From Alicycliphilus denitrificans_A (lineage in GTDB: Bacteria; Pseudomonadota; Gammaproteobacteria; Burkholderiales; Burkholderiaceae_C), in NCBI RefSeq assembly GCF_044792555.1, contig NZ_CP126238.1, positions 372,001 to 436,000 of the forward strand: 64,000 bases of DNA, in the 5' to 3' direction. Each line of letters begins with the position of its first letter. Position 1 is the stretch's first letter. Both the position numbers and the translations under genes were made by a program. Positions 17,227 to 24,323 of the stretch are shown piece after piece. The notes beneath the pieces were generated by a model. The model was not told the DNA's origin, did no database searches, and was given only the letters and a program-made list of their open reading frames with translations.

Positions 17227-17243
17227 TGGCACGGCCCGTGCAA
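17227..17243 (+). promoter_or_regulatory. Sigma-54 promoter of the phenol hydroxylase operon
   Basis: TGGCACGGCCCGTGCAA matches the -24 (TGGCAC) and -12 (TGCA) elements with the required GG-to-GC spacing (17228/17240). The predicted start point is about 17253, only 2 nt before the dmpK ATG at 17255. An imperfect IHF-like AT-rich stretch lies around 17180-17206. Confidence 0.8.
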
Positions 17244-17254
17244 TACCCGTCGGC

Positions 17255-17545
17255 ATGAACCGCACGCACAACCCCCCCGATGAGCGCTGGAACGTCGAGC
17301 GCCGCTACATCCGCATCGTGCAGGAGCACGCCAGCGGCATGGTCGAGTTCGAGTTCGCTGTGGGCGAGCCCGGCCTGTTCGTCGAAATGGTGCTGCCGCG
17401 CGCCGAGTTCGACGACTTTTGCGCCGCCCAGGGCGTGCAGCCCACGCACGGCGCCCTGCCCGAGCAGGAGCAGGGCAGCGCCGAGCACGAGTGGGACTGG
17501 AGCCTGCGCGCCGCGCGCGAGCGGCACTTTCGCCACGAGCCCTGA
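17255..17545 (+). CDS. dmpK: Phenol hydroxylase assembly protein DmpK
   Basis: A 96-residue protein. ERRYIRIVQEHASGMVEFEFAVGEPGLFVEMVLPRAEFDDFC corresponds to the conserved core of DmpK/PhcK/AphK proteins, which help the oxygenase acquire iron and are not part of the final enzyme. It is the first gene of the phenol hydroxylase operon. Its ATG lies almost at the predicted sigma-54 start point and has no Shine-Dalgarno sequence. No in-frame downstream start would keep the conserved RRYIR segment. Confidence 0.88.
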   Translation: MNRTHNPPDERWNVERRYIRIVQEHASGMVEFEFAVGEPGLFVEMVLPRAEFDDFCAAQGVQPTHGALPEQEQGSAEHEWDWSLRAARERHFRHEP

Positions 17546-17591
17546 CGGGCACCCTTTCACCATCCCATAACACCACCCCAGGAGACAACCC

Positions 17592-18590
17592 ATGCAAATC
17601 GACCTGCGCACCGTCAGCATCACGCCGCTGCGCCAGACCTACAACCACATCGCCGAGCGCCTGGGGGCGGACAAGCCCGCCTCGCGCTATATCGAGGGCA
17701 CCATGGATGTGCAGCCCACGCACAACTTCCATTACCGCCCCACTTGGGATCCGGAGCATGAGCTGTTCGACCCCGGCCGCACCCGCCTGGTCATGCGGGA
17801 CTGGTATGCGCTGAAGGATCCGCGCCAGTTCTACTACGGCACCTACACCCAGGCGCGCGCCCGCATGCAGGAGGTGGCCGAGGCGGACTTCGCCTTCGTG
17901 GAAGAACGCGGCCTGGCCGATCGCTTTGACGACGCGGCCCGCCGCACCGCGCTGGACTTCTACGTGCCGCTGCGCCATGTGGCCTGGGGCGCGAACATGA
18001 ACGGCGCCTACCAATGCGCCTACGGTTACGGCACGGCCATCACCCAGCCCTGCCTGTACGCGGGCATGGACCAGCTGGGCATTGCCCAGTACCTCACCCG
18101 CCTGGGCCTGCTGCTGGGCAACCAGGACGAGCTGGAGGCGGGCAAGCAGGCCTGGCTGGAGGCCCCGGCCTGGCAGGGCCTGCGCCGCCTGGTGGAAGAC
18201 AGCTGGGTGCTCAAGGACTGGTTCGAGCTCTACGTGGCGCAGAACGTGGCGCTGGACGGCATCCTGTTCGGCCTGGCCTACAAGGAGGTCGATCAGGCCA
18301 TTGCGGACAAGGCCGGCCCCACGGTGTCCATGCTCACGCGCTTTCAGGCCGAGTGGAGCCAGGACGCCAACAAGTGGGTGGACTCCGTCATCAAGACCGC
18401 AGCGGCCGAGAGCGCCGAGAACAAGGCACTGCTTTCCACCTGGTACGCCCACTGGCGCGGCCGTGTGCAAGAGGCCCTGACGCCGGTGGCCGAGCTGGCC
18501 CTGGGCGCGGACGGCGCAGCGGCGCTGGAGCGCGCGGTGGCCGCCGTCGATGCGCGCATGCACAAGGCGGGCCTGGCCATTGGCGCCTGA
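17592..18590 (+). CDS. dmpL: Phenol hydroxylase oxygenase beta subunit DmpL
   Basis: A 332-residue protein of the bacterial multicomponent monooxygenase small-subunit (ribonucleotide reductase-like) family. YNHIAERLGADKPASRYIEG and THNFHYRPTWDPEHELFDPGRT are typical of DmpL/PhcL. It forms the oxygenase core with DmpN and DmpO, without itself carrying the di-iron centre. It follows AGGAGACAACCC and is 46 bp after dmpK. Confidence 0.93.
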   Translation: MQIDLRTVSITPLRQTYNHIAERLGADKPASRYIEGTMDVQPTHNFHYRPTWDPEHELFDPGRTRLVMRDWYALKDPRQFYYGTYTQARARMQEVAEADFAFVEERGLADRFDDAARRTALDFYVPLRHVAWGANMNGAYQCAYGYGTAITQPCLYAGMDQLGIAQYLTRLGLLLGNQDELEAGKQAWLEAPAWQGLRRLVEDSWVLKDWFELYVAQNVALDGILFGLAYKEVDQAIADKAGPTVSMLTRFQAEWSQDANKWVDSVIKTAAAESAENKALLSTWYAHWRGRVQEALTPVAELALGADGAAALERAVAAVDARMHKAGLAIGA

Positions 18591-18623
18591 GCACACACGC
18601 AACCCCACACAAGGAGACAAGGC

Positions 18624-18893
18624 ATGTCCAACGTATTCATCGCCTTCCAGAAAAACGAAGAGTCGCGCGCCATCGTCAGCGCCATCCTGGCCGACAACCC
18701 GGGCGCCATCCTCAATGAACAGCCCGCCATGGTGAAGATCGACGTGCCCGGCCGCATGGTGATTCGCAAAAGCACCATCGAGCAGGAAATAGGGCGCGAC
18801 TTTGATCTGCAGGAAATGCAGATCCACCTGATCACCATGAGCGGCAACGTCGACGAAACCGACGACGAATTCACCCTCGCCTGGCACCAGTAA
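18624..18893 (+). CDS. dmpM: Phenol hydroxylase regulatory (effector) protein DmpM
   Basis: An 89-residue cofactor-free coupling protein. The sequence from SNVFIAFQKNEESRAIVSAIL to the acidic C-terminus VDETDDEFTLAWHQ matches the MmoB/DmpM family, which binds the oxygenase and tunes turnover. Length is normal. It has an AAGGAGACA ribosome-binding site and lies between dmpL and dmpN. Confidence 0.93.
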   Translation: MSNVFIAFQKNEESRAIVSAILADNPGAILNEQPAMVKIDVPGRMVIRKSTIEQEIGRDFDLQEMQIHLITMSGNVDETDDEFTLAWHQ

Positions 18894-18936
18894 ACCCCCA
18901 CCGTCCATTCACCGACGACGACAGGAGACATGCACC

Positions 18937-20484
18937 ATGGACATGAAAGTCAACAAAAAACTCGGCCTGAAAGAGCGCTACAACCTGATGACGCGCGACC
19001 TGGCCTGGACGCCCACCTATCAGTCCGTCAAGGACGCGTATCCGCAGGTGGAGTACGAGGGCATCAAGATCCACGACTGGGATAAGTTCGAGGACCCCTT
19101 CCGCATGACGATGGACTCGTACTGGAAGTACCAGGCCGAGAAGGAACGCAAGCTCTACGCCATCATCGACGCCTTCACGCAGAACAACGGCCACCTGGGC
19201 GTGACCGATGCGCGCTACATCAACACGCTCAAGCTGTTCCTCACCGGCATCAGCCCCAACGAGTACATGGCGCACCGCGGCTTTGCCCGCATGGGCCGCG
19301 AGTTCCCCGGCGCCGGCCCGCGCGTGGCCTGCCTGATGCAGAGCCTGGACGAAATCCGCCACGCACAGACGCAGATCCACAGCCTGTCGAACTACAACAA
19401 GCACTACAACGGTTTCCAGAACTGGCACCACCAGCACGACCGCGTGTGGTTCCTGTCGGTGCCCAAATCGTTCTTCGACGACGCGCTGACGGCCGGCCCC
19501 TTCGAGTTCATGATCGCCATCGGCTTCGCGTTCGAATACGTGCTGACCAACCTGCTGTTCGTGCCCTTCATCTCGGGTGCCGCCTACAACGGCGACATGG
19601 GCGCCATGGCCTTCGGCTTCTCGGCCCAGTCCGACGAGTCGCGCCACATGACGCTGGGCCTGGAGATCATCAAGTTCATCCTGGAGCAGGATCCGGACAA
19701 CCTGCCCATCGTGCAGGCCTGGCTGGACAAGTGGTTCTGGCGCGGCTACCGCGTGCTCACGCTGGTGGCGATGATGATGGACTACATGCTGCCCAAGCGC
19801 GTGATGAGCTGGAAGGAAGCCTGGGAGATCTACGCCGAGCAGAACGGCACCGCCCTGTTCAACGACCTGGCGCGCTACGGCATCAAGGTTCCGAAGGGCT
19901 GGAGCCAAGCCTGCAAGGACAAGGACCACCTCAGCCACCAGGCCTGGAACGTGTTCTACAACTACGGCGCCGCCGCCCCCTTCCACACCTGGGCGCCCAG
20001 CGAGAAGGACATGGAGTGGCTCTCGGCCAAGTACCCCGAGACCTTCGACAAGTACTACCGCCCGCTGTGGACGCACTACAACCAGCAGCAGGCCGAGGGC
20101 AAGCGCTTCTACAACGGCACCCTGCCCATGCTGTGCCAGGTCTGCCAGGTGCCGATGTTCTTCACCGAGCCCGACGACCCGACCAAGATCGCCTACCGCG
20201 AGAGCGAATACCAGGGCGTGAAGTACCACTGCTGCTCCGACGGCTGCAAGCACATCTTCGACAACGAGCCCGAGAAGTACGTGCAGAGCTGGCTGCCCGT
20301 GCACCAGATCTACCAGGGTAACTGCTTCCCCGACGACGTGGATCCGACCAAGCCCGACTTCAACCCCCTGGCCGAAGTTGTGCGTTGGTACAACATCGAA
20401 TGGGGTCGCGACAACCTGGACTACGCCGATTCGCAGGACAAAAAGAACTTCGAGACCTGGCGCGCCCAGGCCACGGGCAACTGA
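18937..20484 (+). CDS. dmpN: Phenol hydroxylase oxygenase alpha subunit DmpN
   Basis: A 515-residue catalytic subunit that hydroxylates phenol to catechol at a carboxylate-bridged di-iron centre. The two ExxH iron motifs are EIRH (Glu139/His142) and ESRH (Glu234/His237). A C-terminal YHS-type zinc segment follows: CQVCQ near residue 399, then CCSDGCKHIF. The length agrees with DmpN/PhcN/TomA3. It follows CAGGAGACA and is the fourth gene of the operon. Confidence 0.95.
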   Translation: MDMKVNKKLGLKERYNLMTRDLAWTPTYQSVKDAYPQVEYEGIKIHDWDKFEDPFRMTMDSYWKYQAEKERKLYAIIDAFTQNNGHLGVTDARYINTLKLFLTGISPNEYMAHRGFARMGREFPGAGPRVACLMQSLDEIRHAQTQIHSLSNYNKHYNGFQNWHHQHDRVWFLSVPKSFFDDALTAGPFEFMIAIGFAFEYVLTNLLFVPFISGAAYNGDMGAMAFGFSAQSDESRHMTLGLEIIKFILEQDPDNLPIVQAWLDKWFWRGYRVLTLVAMMMDYMLPKRVMSWKEAWEIYAEQNGTALFNDLARYGIKVPKGWSQACKDKDHLSHQAWNVFYNYGAAAPFHTWAPSEKDMEWLSAKYPETFDKYYRPLWTHYNQQQAEGKRFYNGTLPMLCQVCQVPMFFTEPDDPTKIAYRESEYQGVKYHCCSDGCKHIFDNEPEKYVQSWLPVHQIYQGNCFPDDVDPTKPDFNPLAEVVRWYNIEWGRDNLDYADSQDKKNFETWRAQATGN

Positions 20485-20516
20485 GGCCCAGCCCGCAGAC
20501 ACAAGGAGACCTTCAC

Positions 20517-20873
20517 ATGGCCGTCAAATCCGTCGCCCCCTACCAGTTCGCCGCCAAGGACACGGTGGACAAATTCCCCGCCCCGCTGCTCTACATCGGC
20601 TGGGAAGACCACAAGATGCTGTGCTCGCCGTTCTGCGCCCCCATGCCGCCGACCATGAAGTTTGGCGAGCTGGTGCAGGGCGCGCTGCCCGGCATGTACG
20701 GCGCGCACCCGGACTTTGCGCGCATCGATTGGGACCAGGCCGAGTGGTTCATGTCCGGCAAGCCCTTCACACCCGACATGGACAAGACCCTGGCCGAGCA
20801 CGGCATAGGCCACAAGAGCGTGATCCGCTTTCGCACGCCGGGGCTGCAGGGGCTGCAGGGGTCTTGCTTCTGA
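20517..20873 (+). CDS. dmpO: Phenol hydroxylase gamma subunit DmpO
   Basis: A 118-residue protein. It starts at ATG 20517 behind AAGGAGACC and has MAVKSVAPYQFAAKDTVDKF and LYIGWEDHKMLCSPFCAPMPP, the conserved DmpO/PhcO (P4) segments. It completes the (LNO)2 hydroxylase. The following 148 bp before dmpP are unusually long for this operon and contain a strong hairpin and a dispersed repeat. Confidence 0.93.
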   Translation: MAVKSVAPYQFAAKDTVDKFPAPLLYIGWEDHKMLCSPFCAPMPPTMKFGELVQGALPGMYGAHPDFARIDWDQAEWFMSGKPFTPDMDKTLAEHGIGHKSVIRFRTPGLQGLQGSCF

Positions 20874-20890
20874 GACGTCGGCATGCCTTG

Positions 20891-20917
20891 ACTCCCTCCC
20901 CCAGCGGGGGAAGGAGT
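20891..20917. repeat. Strong hairpin in the dmpO-dmpP gap
   Basis: ACTCCCTCCCCC and GGGGGAAGGAGT pair over 12 positions with a single C/A mismatch and a 3-nt loop. No U-tract follows, so it is more likely a transcript-stabilising or interspersed element than a terminator. Partial attenuation cannot be excluded. Confidence 0.6.
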
Positions 20918-20947
20918 GAGGTCCGCCCGTTTCAAGTCAGTGTGATT

Positions 20948-21003
20948 CAAATAGAAAACGCCACCAGGACTTGTGCAACAAGCGCAAACAGCTCTTATTT
21001 TTA
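20948..21003 (-). repeat. Dispersed palindromic repeat, copy C
   Basis: Read on the minus strand it gives AGCTG, TTTGCGCTTG, an AAG arm and GGCG followed by TTTT, matching the other copies. It sits inside the phenol hydroxylase operon just upstream of dmpP. Confidence 0.7.
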
Positions 21004-21021
21004 TAGTTTATTGAGACAGCC

Positions 21022-22089
21022 ATGAGCCATCAGCTGACGATTGAACCGCTGGGCCAGACCATAGAAGTCGAAGAAGGCCAGACCATTTTGGACGCCGCGC
21101 TGCGCGCCGGCATCTACCTGCCGCACGCCTGCGGCCACGGCCTGTGTGGCACCTGCAAGGTCGAGGTGCAAGATGGGGAGATAGAGCATGGCGAGGCCAG
21201 CGGCTTTGCCCTGATGGACTACGAGCGCGAAGAGGGCCAGTGCCTGGCCTGCTGCGCCACGCTGGAGTCCGACGTGGTGATCGAGGCCGAGATCGACGAA
21301 GAGCCCGATGCGCAGAACCTGCTGGTGCAGGACTATTGCGGCGTGGTCTCGCGCATCGAAGACCTCACGCCCACCATCAAGGGCGTGTGGATAGAACTGG
21401 ACGCGCCCATCACCTTCCAGGCCGGCCAGTACATCAACCTGCACATTCCGGGCGAGGGCAGCACCCGCGCCTTCTCCATCGCCAGCGCGCCGGGGCAAAG
21501 CCGCGAGATCGAGTTGAACATCCGCCGCGTGCCCGGCGGCATGGGCACGGGCTGGGTGCATGACAAGCTCAAGGCGGGCGATGCGGTCAAGGTCACCGGC
21601 CCCTACGGGCGCTTTTTCATCCGCAGCAGCGCCCATGCCCAAGAGAACCTGGGCTACCTGTTCCTGGCCGGGGGCTCGGGGCTGTCGAGCCCGCGTTCCA
21701 TGGTGCTGGATCTGCTGGCCGCGGGCGAGGGCAAGCCCATCACCCTGGTCAACGGCGCGCGCAGCCGCAGCGAGCTCTACCACCACGACGAATTCCTGCA
21801 ACTCGCCGAGCAGCACCCGCATTTCACCTATGTGGCCGCCCTGTCCGACGAGCCCGAGGGCGGCGGCTGGGAGGGCGCGCGCGGCTTTGTCCACGACGCC
21901 GCGAAGGCCCATTTCAACAACGACTTCCGTGGCCACAAGGCCTACCTGTGCGGCCCGCCGATGATGATCGAGGCCTGCATCACCACGCTGATGCAGGGCC
22001 GGCTGTTCGAGCGCGACATCTACACCGAGAAGTTTATCTCGGCTGCAGACGCGCAGCAGGTGCGCAGCCCGCTGTTCAAGAAGATTTGA
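21022..22089 (+). CDS. dmpP: Phenol hydroxylase reductase DmpP (FAD, [2Fe-2S])
   Basis: A 355-residue electron-transfer protein from NADH to the oxygenase. The plant-type ferredoxin domain (about 1-90) has CGHGLCGTC plus a distal Cys in QCLACC. The FAD domain has TRAFSIASAPGQ (about 150-160). The NAD domain contains YLFLAGGSGLSSPRSM and YLCGPPMM. Length matches DmpP. It is the last gene of the hydroxylase operon and is separated from dmpO by a hairpin and repeat copy C, which could lower its expression relative to the subunits. Confidence 0.93.
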   Translation: MSHQLTIEPLGQTIEVEEGQTILDAALRAGIYLPHACGHGLCGTCKVEVQDGEIEHGEASGFALMDYEREEGQCLACCATLESDVVIEAEIDEEPDAQNLLVQDYCGVVSRIEDLTPTIKGVWIELDAPITFQAGQYINLHIPGEGSTRAFSIASAPGQSREIELNIRRVPGGMGTGWVHDKLKAGDAVKVTGPYGRFFIRSSAHAQENLGYLFLAGGSGLSSPRSMVLDLLAAGEGKPITLVNGARSRSELYHHDEFLQLAEQHPHFTYVAALSDEPEGGGWEGARGFVHDAAKAHFNNDFRGHKAYLCGPPMMIEACITTLMQGRLFERDIYTEKFISAADAQQVRSPLFKKI

Positions 22090-22119
22090 GCCGTGCCTGG
22101 TCGCAGCCCCTTTCGGCAA

Positions 22120-23034
22120 TCAACACGCGTGGCCCGCGAGCCTGCGGGAGGTGGTGGCGAAGGCCCGCACCACCTCCAGAAAGGCGCCCAGTGCGGGCGA
22201 AGCATCGCCCTTGCGGTACAGGCAGCTCAGTTCCAGGTCCTTCAGCCGGCTACTGTGCAGGGGGCGAAACACCACGCCCGGCAGGCGCAGGTTGGACGCC
22301 GACTGCGTGGTGATGGCCGCGCCAAAGCCGGCCGACACCAGGGCCACGGCGGTCACCACGTCCTCCACCTCCTGCTCCACCCGCAGCGGCACGCCCTCGG
22401 CATGAAAAGCGTCGGTGATTTCCTGCGCCAGGCCGCGCAGGGGCACATTGGGGTAGAGGATCAGCGGCACGTCGCCCAGGTCTTGCAGGCGCAGCGAGGG
22501 CAGCACCGACAGCGGGTGGGATTCGGCAATGGCCACCGTCAAGGGCTCTCGCAGCACGGTCTCGGTGCAGATGTCGCTCTCTTGCGGCACCAGGCGGTTG
22601 AAGCCCACGGTGATGCGCCGCTCGCGCAGCGCCAGGATTTGCGCGTCCTTGGTCAGGTTGTGCAGCACGATCTTCACGTTCGGGCGCGCCTGGTGAAAGC
22701 GCGCCAGCATGCGCGGGATCACGTCCAGCACGCCCGAGCCGAACAGGCCCACGTCCAGCCGCCCGATCAGGCCCTGGCCGGCCAGGCGCGTGCGCTCGGC
22801 CGCCTGATGCGCCAGCGCCAGCAGGTTGGGCACCTCCTGCAGCAGCGTGTGTCCGGCCTCGGTGAGCTGCATGCCCTTGGGGGTGCGGATGAACAGCGGC
22901 ACGCCGAGCTTTTCCTCCAGCGCCTGGATGTGGCGCGTCAGCGGCGGCTGCGACAGGTGCAGGCGCGCGGCGGCGCGGCCGATATGGCCCTCCTCGGCCA
23001 CGGCGAGAAAAAGGCGCATGTCACGCAGGTCCAT
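22120..23034 (-). CDS. LysR family regulator, probable activator of the meta-cleavage genes
   Basis: A 304-residue protein of the CatM/BenM-like LysR branch. It has MRLFLAVAEEGHIGRAAARL, SQPPLTRHIQALEEKLG and LFIRTPKGMQLTEAG at the N-terminus (HTH about residues 2-60) and an effector domain. It lies between the dmpP end (convergent) and a divergent ABM-domain gene. Three GGTAT half-sites start 36 bp upstream of its ATG and recur with the same spacing before dmpQ. A LysR gene (aphT) beside the meta-pathway genes of C. testosteroni is a likely counterpart, from memory. Confidence 0.85.
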   Translation of the reverse strand: MDLRDMRLFLAVAEEGHIGRAAARLHLSQPPLTRHIQALEEKLGVPLFIRTPKGMQLTEAGHTLLQEVPNLLALAHQAAERTRLAGQGLIGRLDVGLFGSGVLDVIPRMLARFHQARPNVKIVLHNLTKDAQILALRERRITVGFNRLVPQESDICTETVLREPLTVAIAESHPLSVLPSLRLQDLGDVPLILYPNVPLRGLAQEITDAFHAEGVPLRVEQEVEDVVTAVALVSAGFGAAITTQSASNLRLPGVVFRPLHSSRLKDLELSCLYRKGDASPALGAFLEVVRAFATTSRRLAGHAC

Positions 23035-23069
23035 GGGGGGGCTCCGACGGGGGATTTACATGCGCCGAT

Positions 23070-23125
23070 GGTATCGAGATTGTCAACAAGCGGTATTGGA
23101 CGGTATCAAGTGGACTGCCTATCGT
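23070..23125 (+). promoter_or_regulatory. LysR-type operator and sigma-70 promoter of the ABM gene
   Basis: GGTATC (23070), GGTATT (23092) and GGTATC (23102) are spaced 22 and 10 bp apart. The -35 box TTGGAC (23096-23101) and -10 box TATCGT (23120-23125) have an 18-bp spacer. The block GTATTGGACGGTA (23093-23105) is repeated exactly upstream of dmpQ. The site also borders the divergent LysR gene. Confidence 0.7.
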
Positions 23126-23179
23126 TGTGCTCATCCCCCAGTTGCCGCGTAGCGGTGTTTTTCACGGACAAGCAGCTAG

Positions 23180-23809
23180 ATGGACACCCCTCCCCAAATC
23201 GACAGCCCAGCCCATGACGTCCCGGCCGCCCCTGCCTCTGCAGCCGCCACCGCGCAGCGCGCGGTCACGGTGCTGATCGCGCGCCGTGTCCTGCCCGCCG
23301 CCGTGGCCGATTTCGAGGCCGCCATGCAGGGCATGCTGGCCGCGGCGCAAGGCTTTGCGGGCCACCTCGGCGGCCAGCTGATGCCGCCGGACGAGGTGGG
23401 CGACAGCGCCGAGACCCTGCTCTATCACGTGGTATTTGCCTTCGACAGCGAGGCCCATCTGGCCGCCTGGCAGTCCTCGCCCGAGCGTGCGCACTGGCTG
23501 CAGCAGGTGCTGCCGCACACCGTGGGCACGCAGCAATTGCACCGCGTGACGGGCCTGGACTACTGGTTCGCCGCACCCAACAGCACCACCCGGGCCGCGC
23601 CCCCGCGCTGGAAGGTGGCGTGCGTGACCTGGCTGGGCATTTTTCCCACCGTGCTGCTGCTGTTTCTGACCGTGGCGCCGCTGCTGGCGCACTGGCACCT
23701 GGTGCCGCGCGTGCTGGTGATCACCTTGCTGGTGGTGGCGATCATGACCTGGGTGGTGGCCCCGCGCCTGACGCGCTGGCTGCATCCCTGGCTGCACGCC
23801 AAGACCTGA
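23180..23809 (+). CDS. ABM-domain protein with C-terminal membrane helices
   Basis: A 209-residue protein. Residues about 25-125 form an antibiotic-biosynthesis-monooxygenase (dimeric alpha/beta barrel) domain: VTVLIARRVLPAAVADFEAAM, GFAGHLGGQL, VFAFDSEAHLAAWQSS. Residues about 145-200 form two hydrophobic helices (LGIFPTVLLLFLTVAPLLA and LVITLLVVAIMTWVVA), which should anchor it in the inner membrane. Its promoter shares operator, -35 and -10 with that of the meta-cleavage operon, so it is probably made together with that pathway. Its biochemical role is unknown; a redox or quinone-related function is only a guess. Confidence 0.75.
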   Translation: MDTPPQIDSPAHDVPAAPASAAATAQRAVTVLIARRVLPAAVADFEAAMQGMLAAAQGFAGHLGGQLMPPDEVGDSAETLLYHVVFAFDSEAHLAAWQSSPERAHWLQQVLPHTVGTQQLHRVTGLDYWFAAPNSTTRAAPPRWKVACVTWLGIFPTVLLLFLTVAPLLAHWHLVPRVLVITLLVVAIMTWVVAPRLTRWLHPWLHAKT

Positions 23810-23846
23810 CGCACTGGCCAGGCATTCGATTTATTCATGCGAAAGC

Positions 23847-23902
23847 GGTATTGAAACCCGGAAGAAACAGTATTGGACGGTAATGACATCTGTTTTTATC
23901 GT
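23847..23902 (+). promoter_or_regulatory. LysR-type operator and sigma-70 promoter of the meta-cleavage operon
   Basis: GGTATT (23847), AGTATT (23869) and GGTAAT (23879) repeat the 22- and 10-bp spacing found before the ABM gene. The 13-bp block GTATTGGACGGTA recurs at 23870-23882. -35 TTGGAC (23873-23878) and -10 TATCGT (23897-23902) again have an 18-bp spacer. The predicted start is about 23909, 49 bp before dmpQ. Confidence 0.72.
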
Positions 23903-23957
23903 TACCCCCAGGCCAGCAGGCGCCCCGACGAGAGGGTGCCGCGAAGGAGGCAAGACC

Positions 23958-24293
23958 ATGCAGAAATTTGTTGTTCATATCGAAGACACCGGTGAGCACT
24001 ACACCGCGCTCGACACCCGCTCTGTGCTCGAAGGCATGGAGGCGCTGGGCAAGAAAGGCATTCCCGTGGGCTGCCGCCAGGGGGGCTGCGGGGTGTGCAA
24101 GGTGCAGGTTCTTGAAGGCCAGTACACGCGCCGCGTGATGAGCCGCGCCCACATCAGTGCCGAGGAGGAGGCCGCGGGCTGCGTGCTGTCCTGCCGCATT
24201 TACCCGGCCAGTGATCTGCGCCTGAACGTCATCGGCGCGATGAAGAAAAATGTATGCCGCCAGGCGGCGGCCTCTCTTTCCCTCAACCCATAA
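23958..24293 (+). CDS. dmpQ: Chloroplast-type [2Fe-2S] ferredoxin DmpQ/XylT
   Basis: A 111-residue ferredoxin starting at ATG 23958 behind GAAGGAGG. The cluster ligands are in CRQGGCGVCKV, with the fourth Cys in GCVLSCRIYP. XylT/DmpQ proteins re-reduce the active-site iron of catechol 2,3-dioxygenase after it is inactivated by oxidation. The gene stands directly before dmpB, as in other meta pathways, and is the first gene behind the LysR-type promoter. Confidence 0.92.
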   Translation: MQKFVVHIEDTGEHYTALDTRSVLEGMEALGKKGIPVGCRQGGCGVCKVQVLEGQYTRRVMSRAHISAEEEAAGCVLSCRIYPASDLRLNVIGAMKKNVCRQAAASLSLNP

Positions 24294-24323
24294 ACCCCAA
24301 CCAACCTTTCAAGGAGACAACCC

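Noticed and set aside
17241..17248. GGTATTG half-site (minus strand) inside the sigma-54 promoter as a LysR site
   Set aside because: A single half-site with no second or third partner at the spacing seen in the meta promoters; probably chance.
17099..17254. Longer dmpK from ATG 17099
   Set aside because: It would begin upstream of the sigma-54 promoter and lacks similarity to DmpK proteins.
18871..20502. 543-residue minus-strand open frame
   Set aside because: It mirrors dmpN exactly and consists of low-complexity Val/His/Gly-rich sequence.
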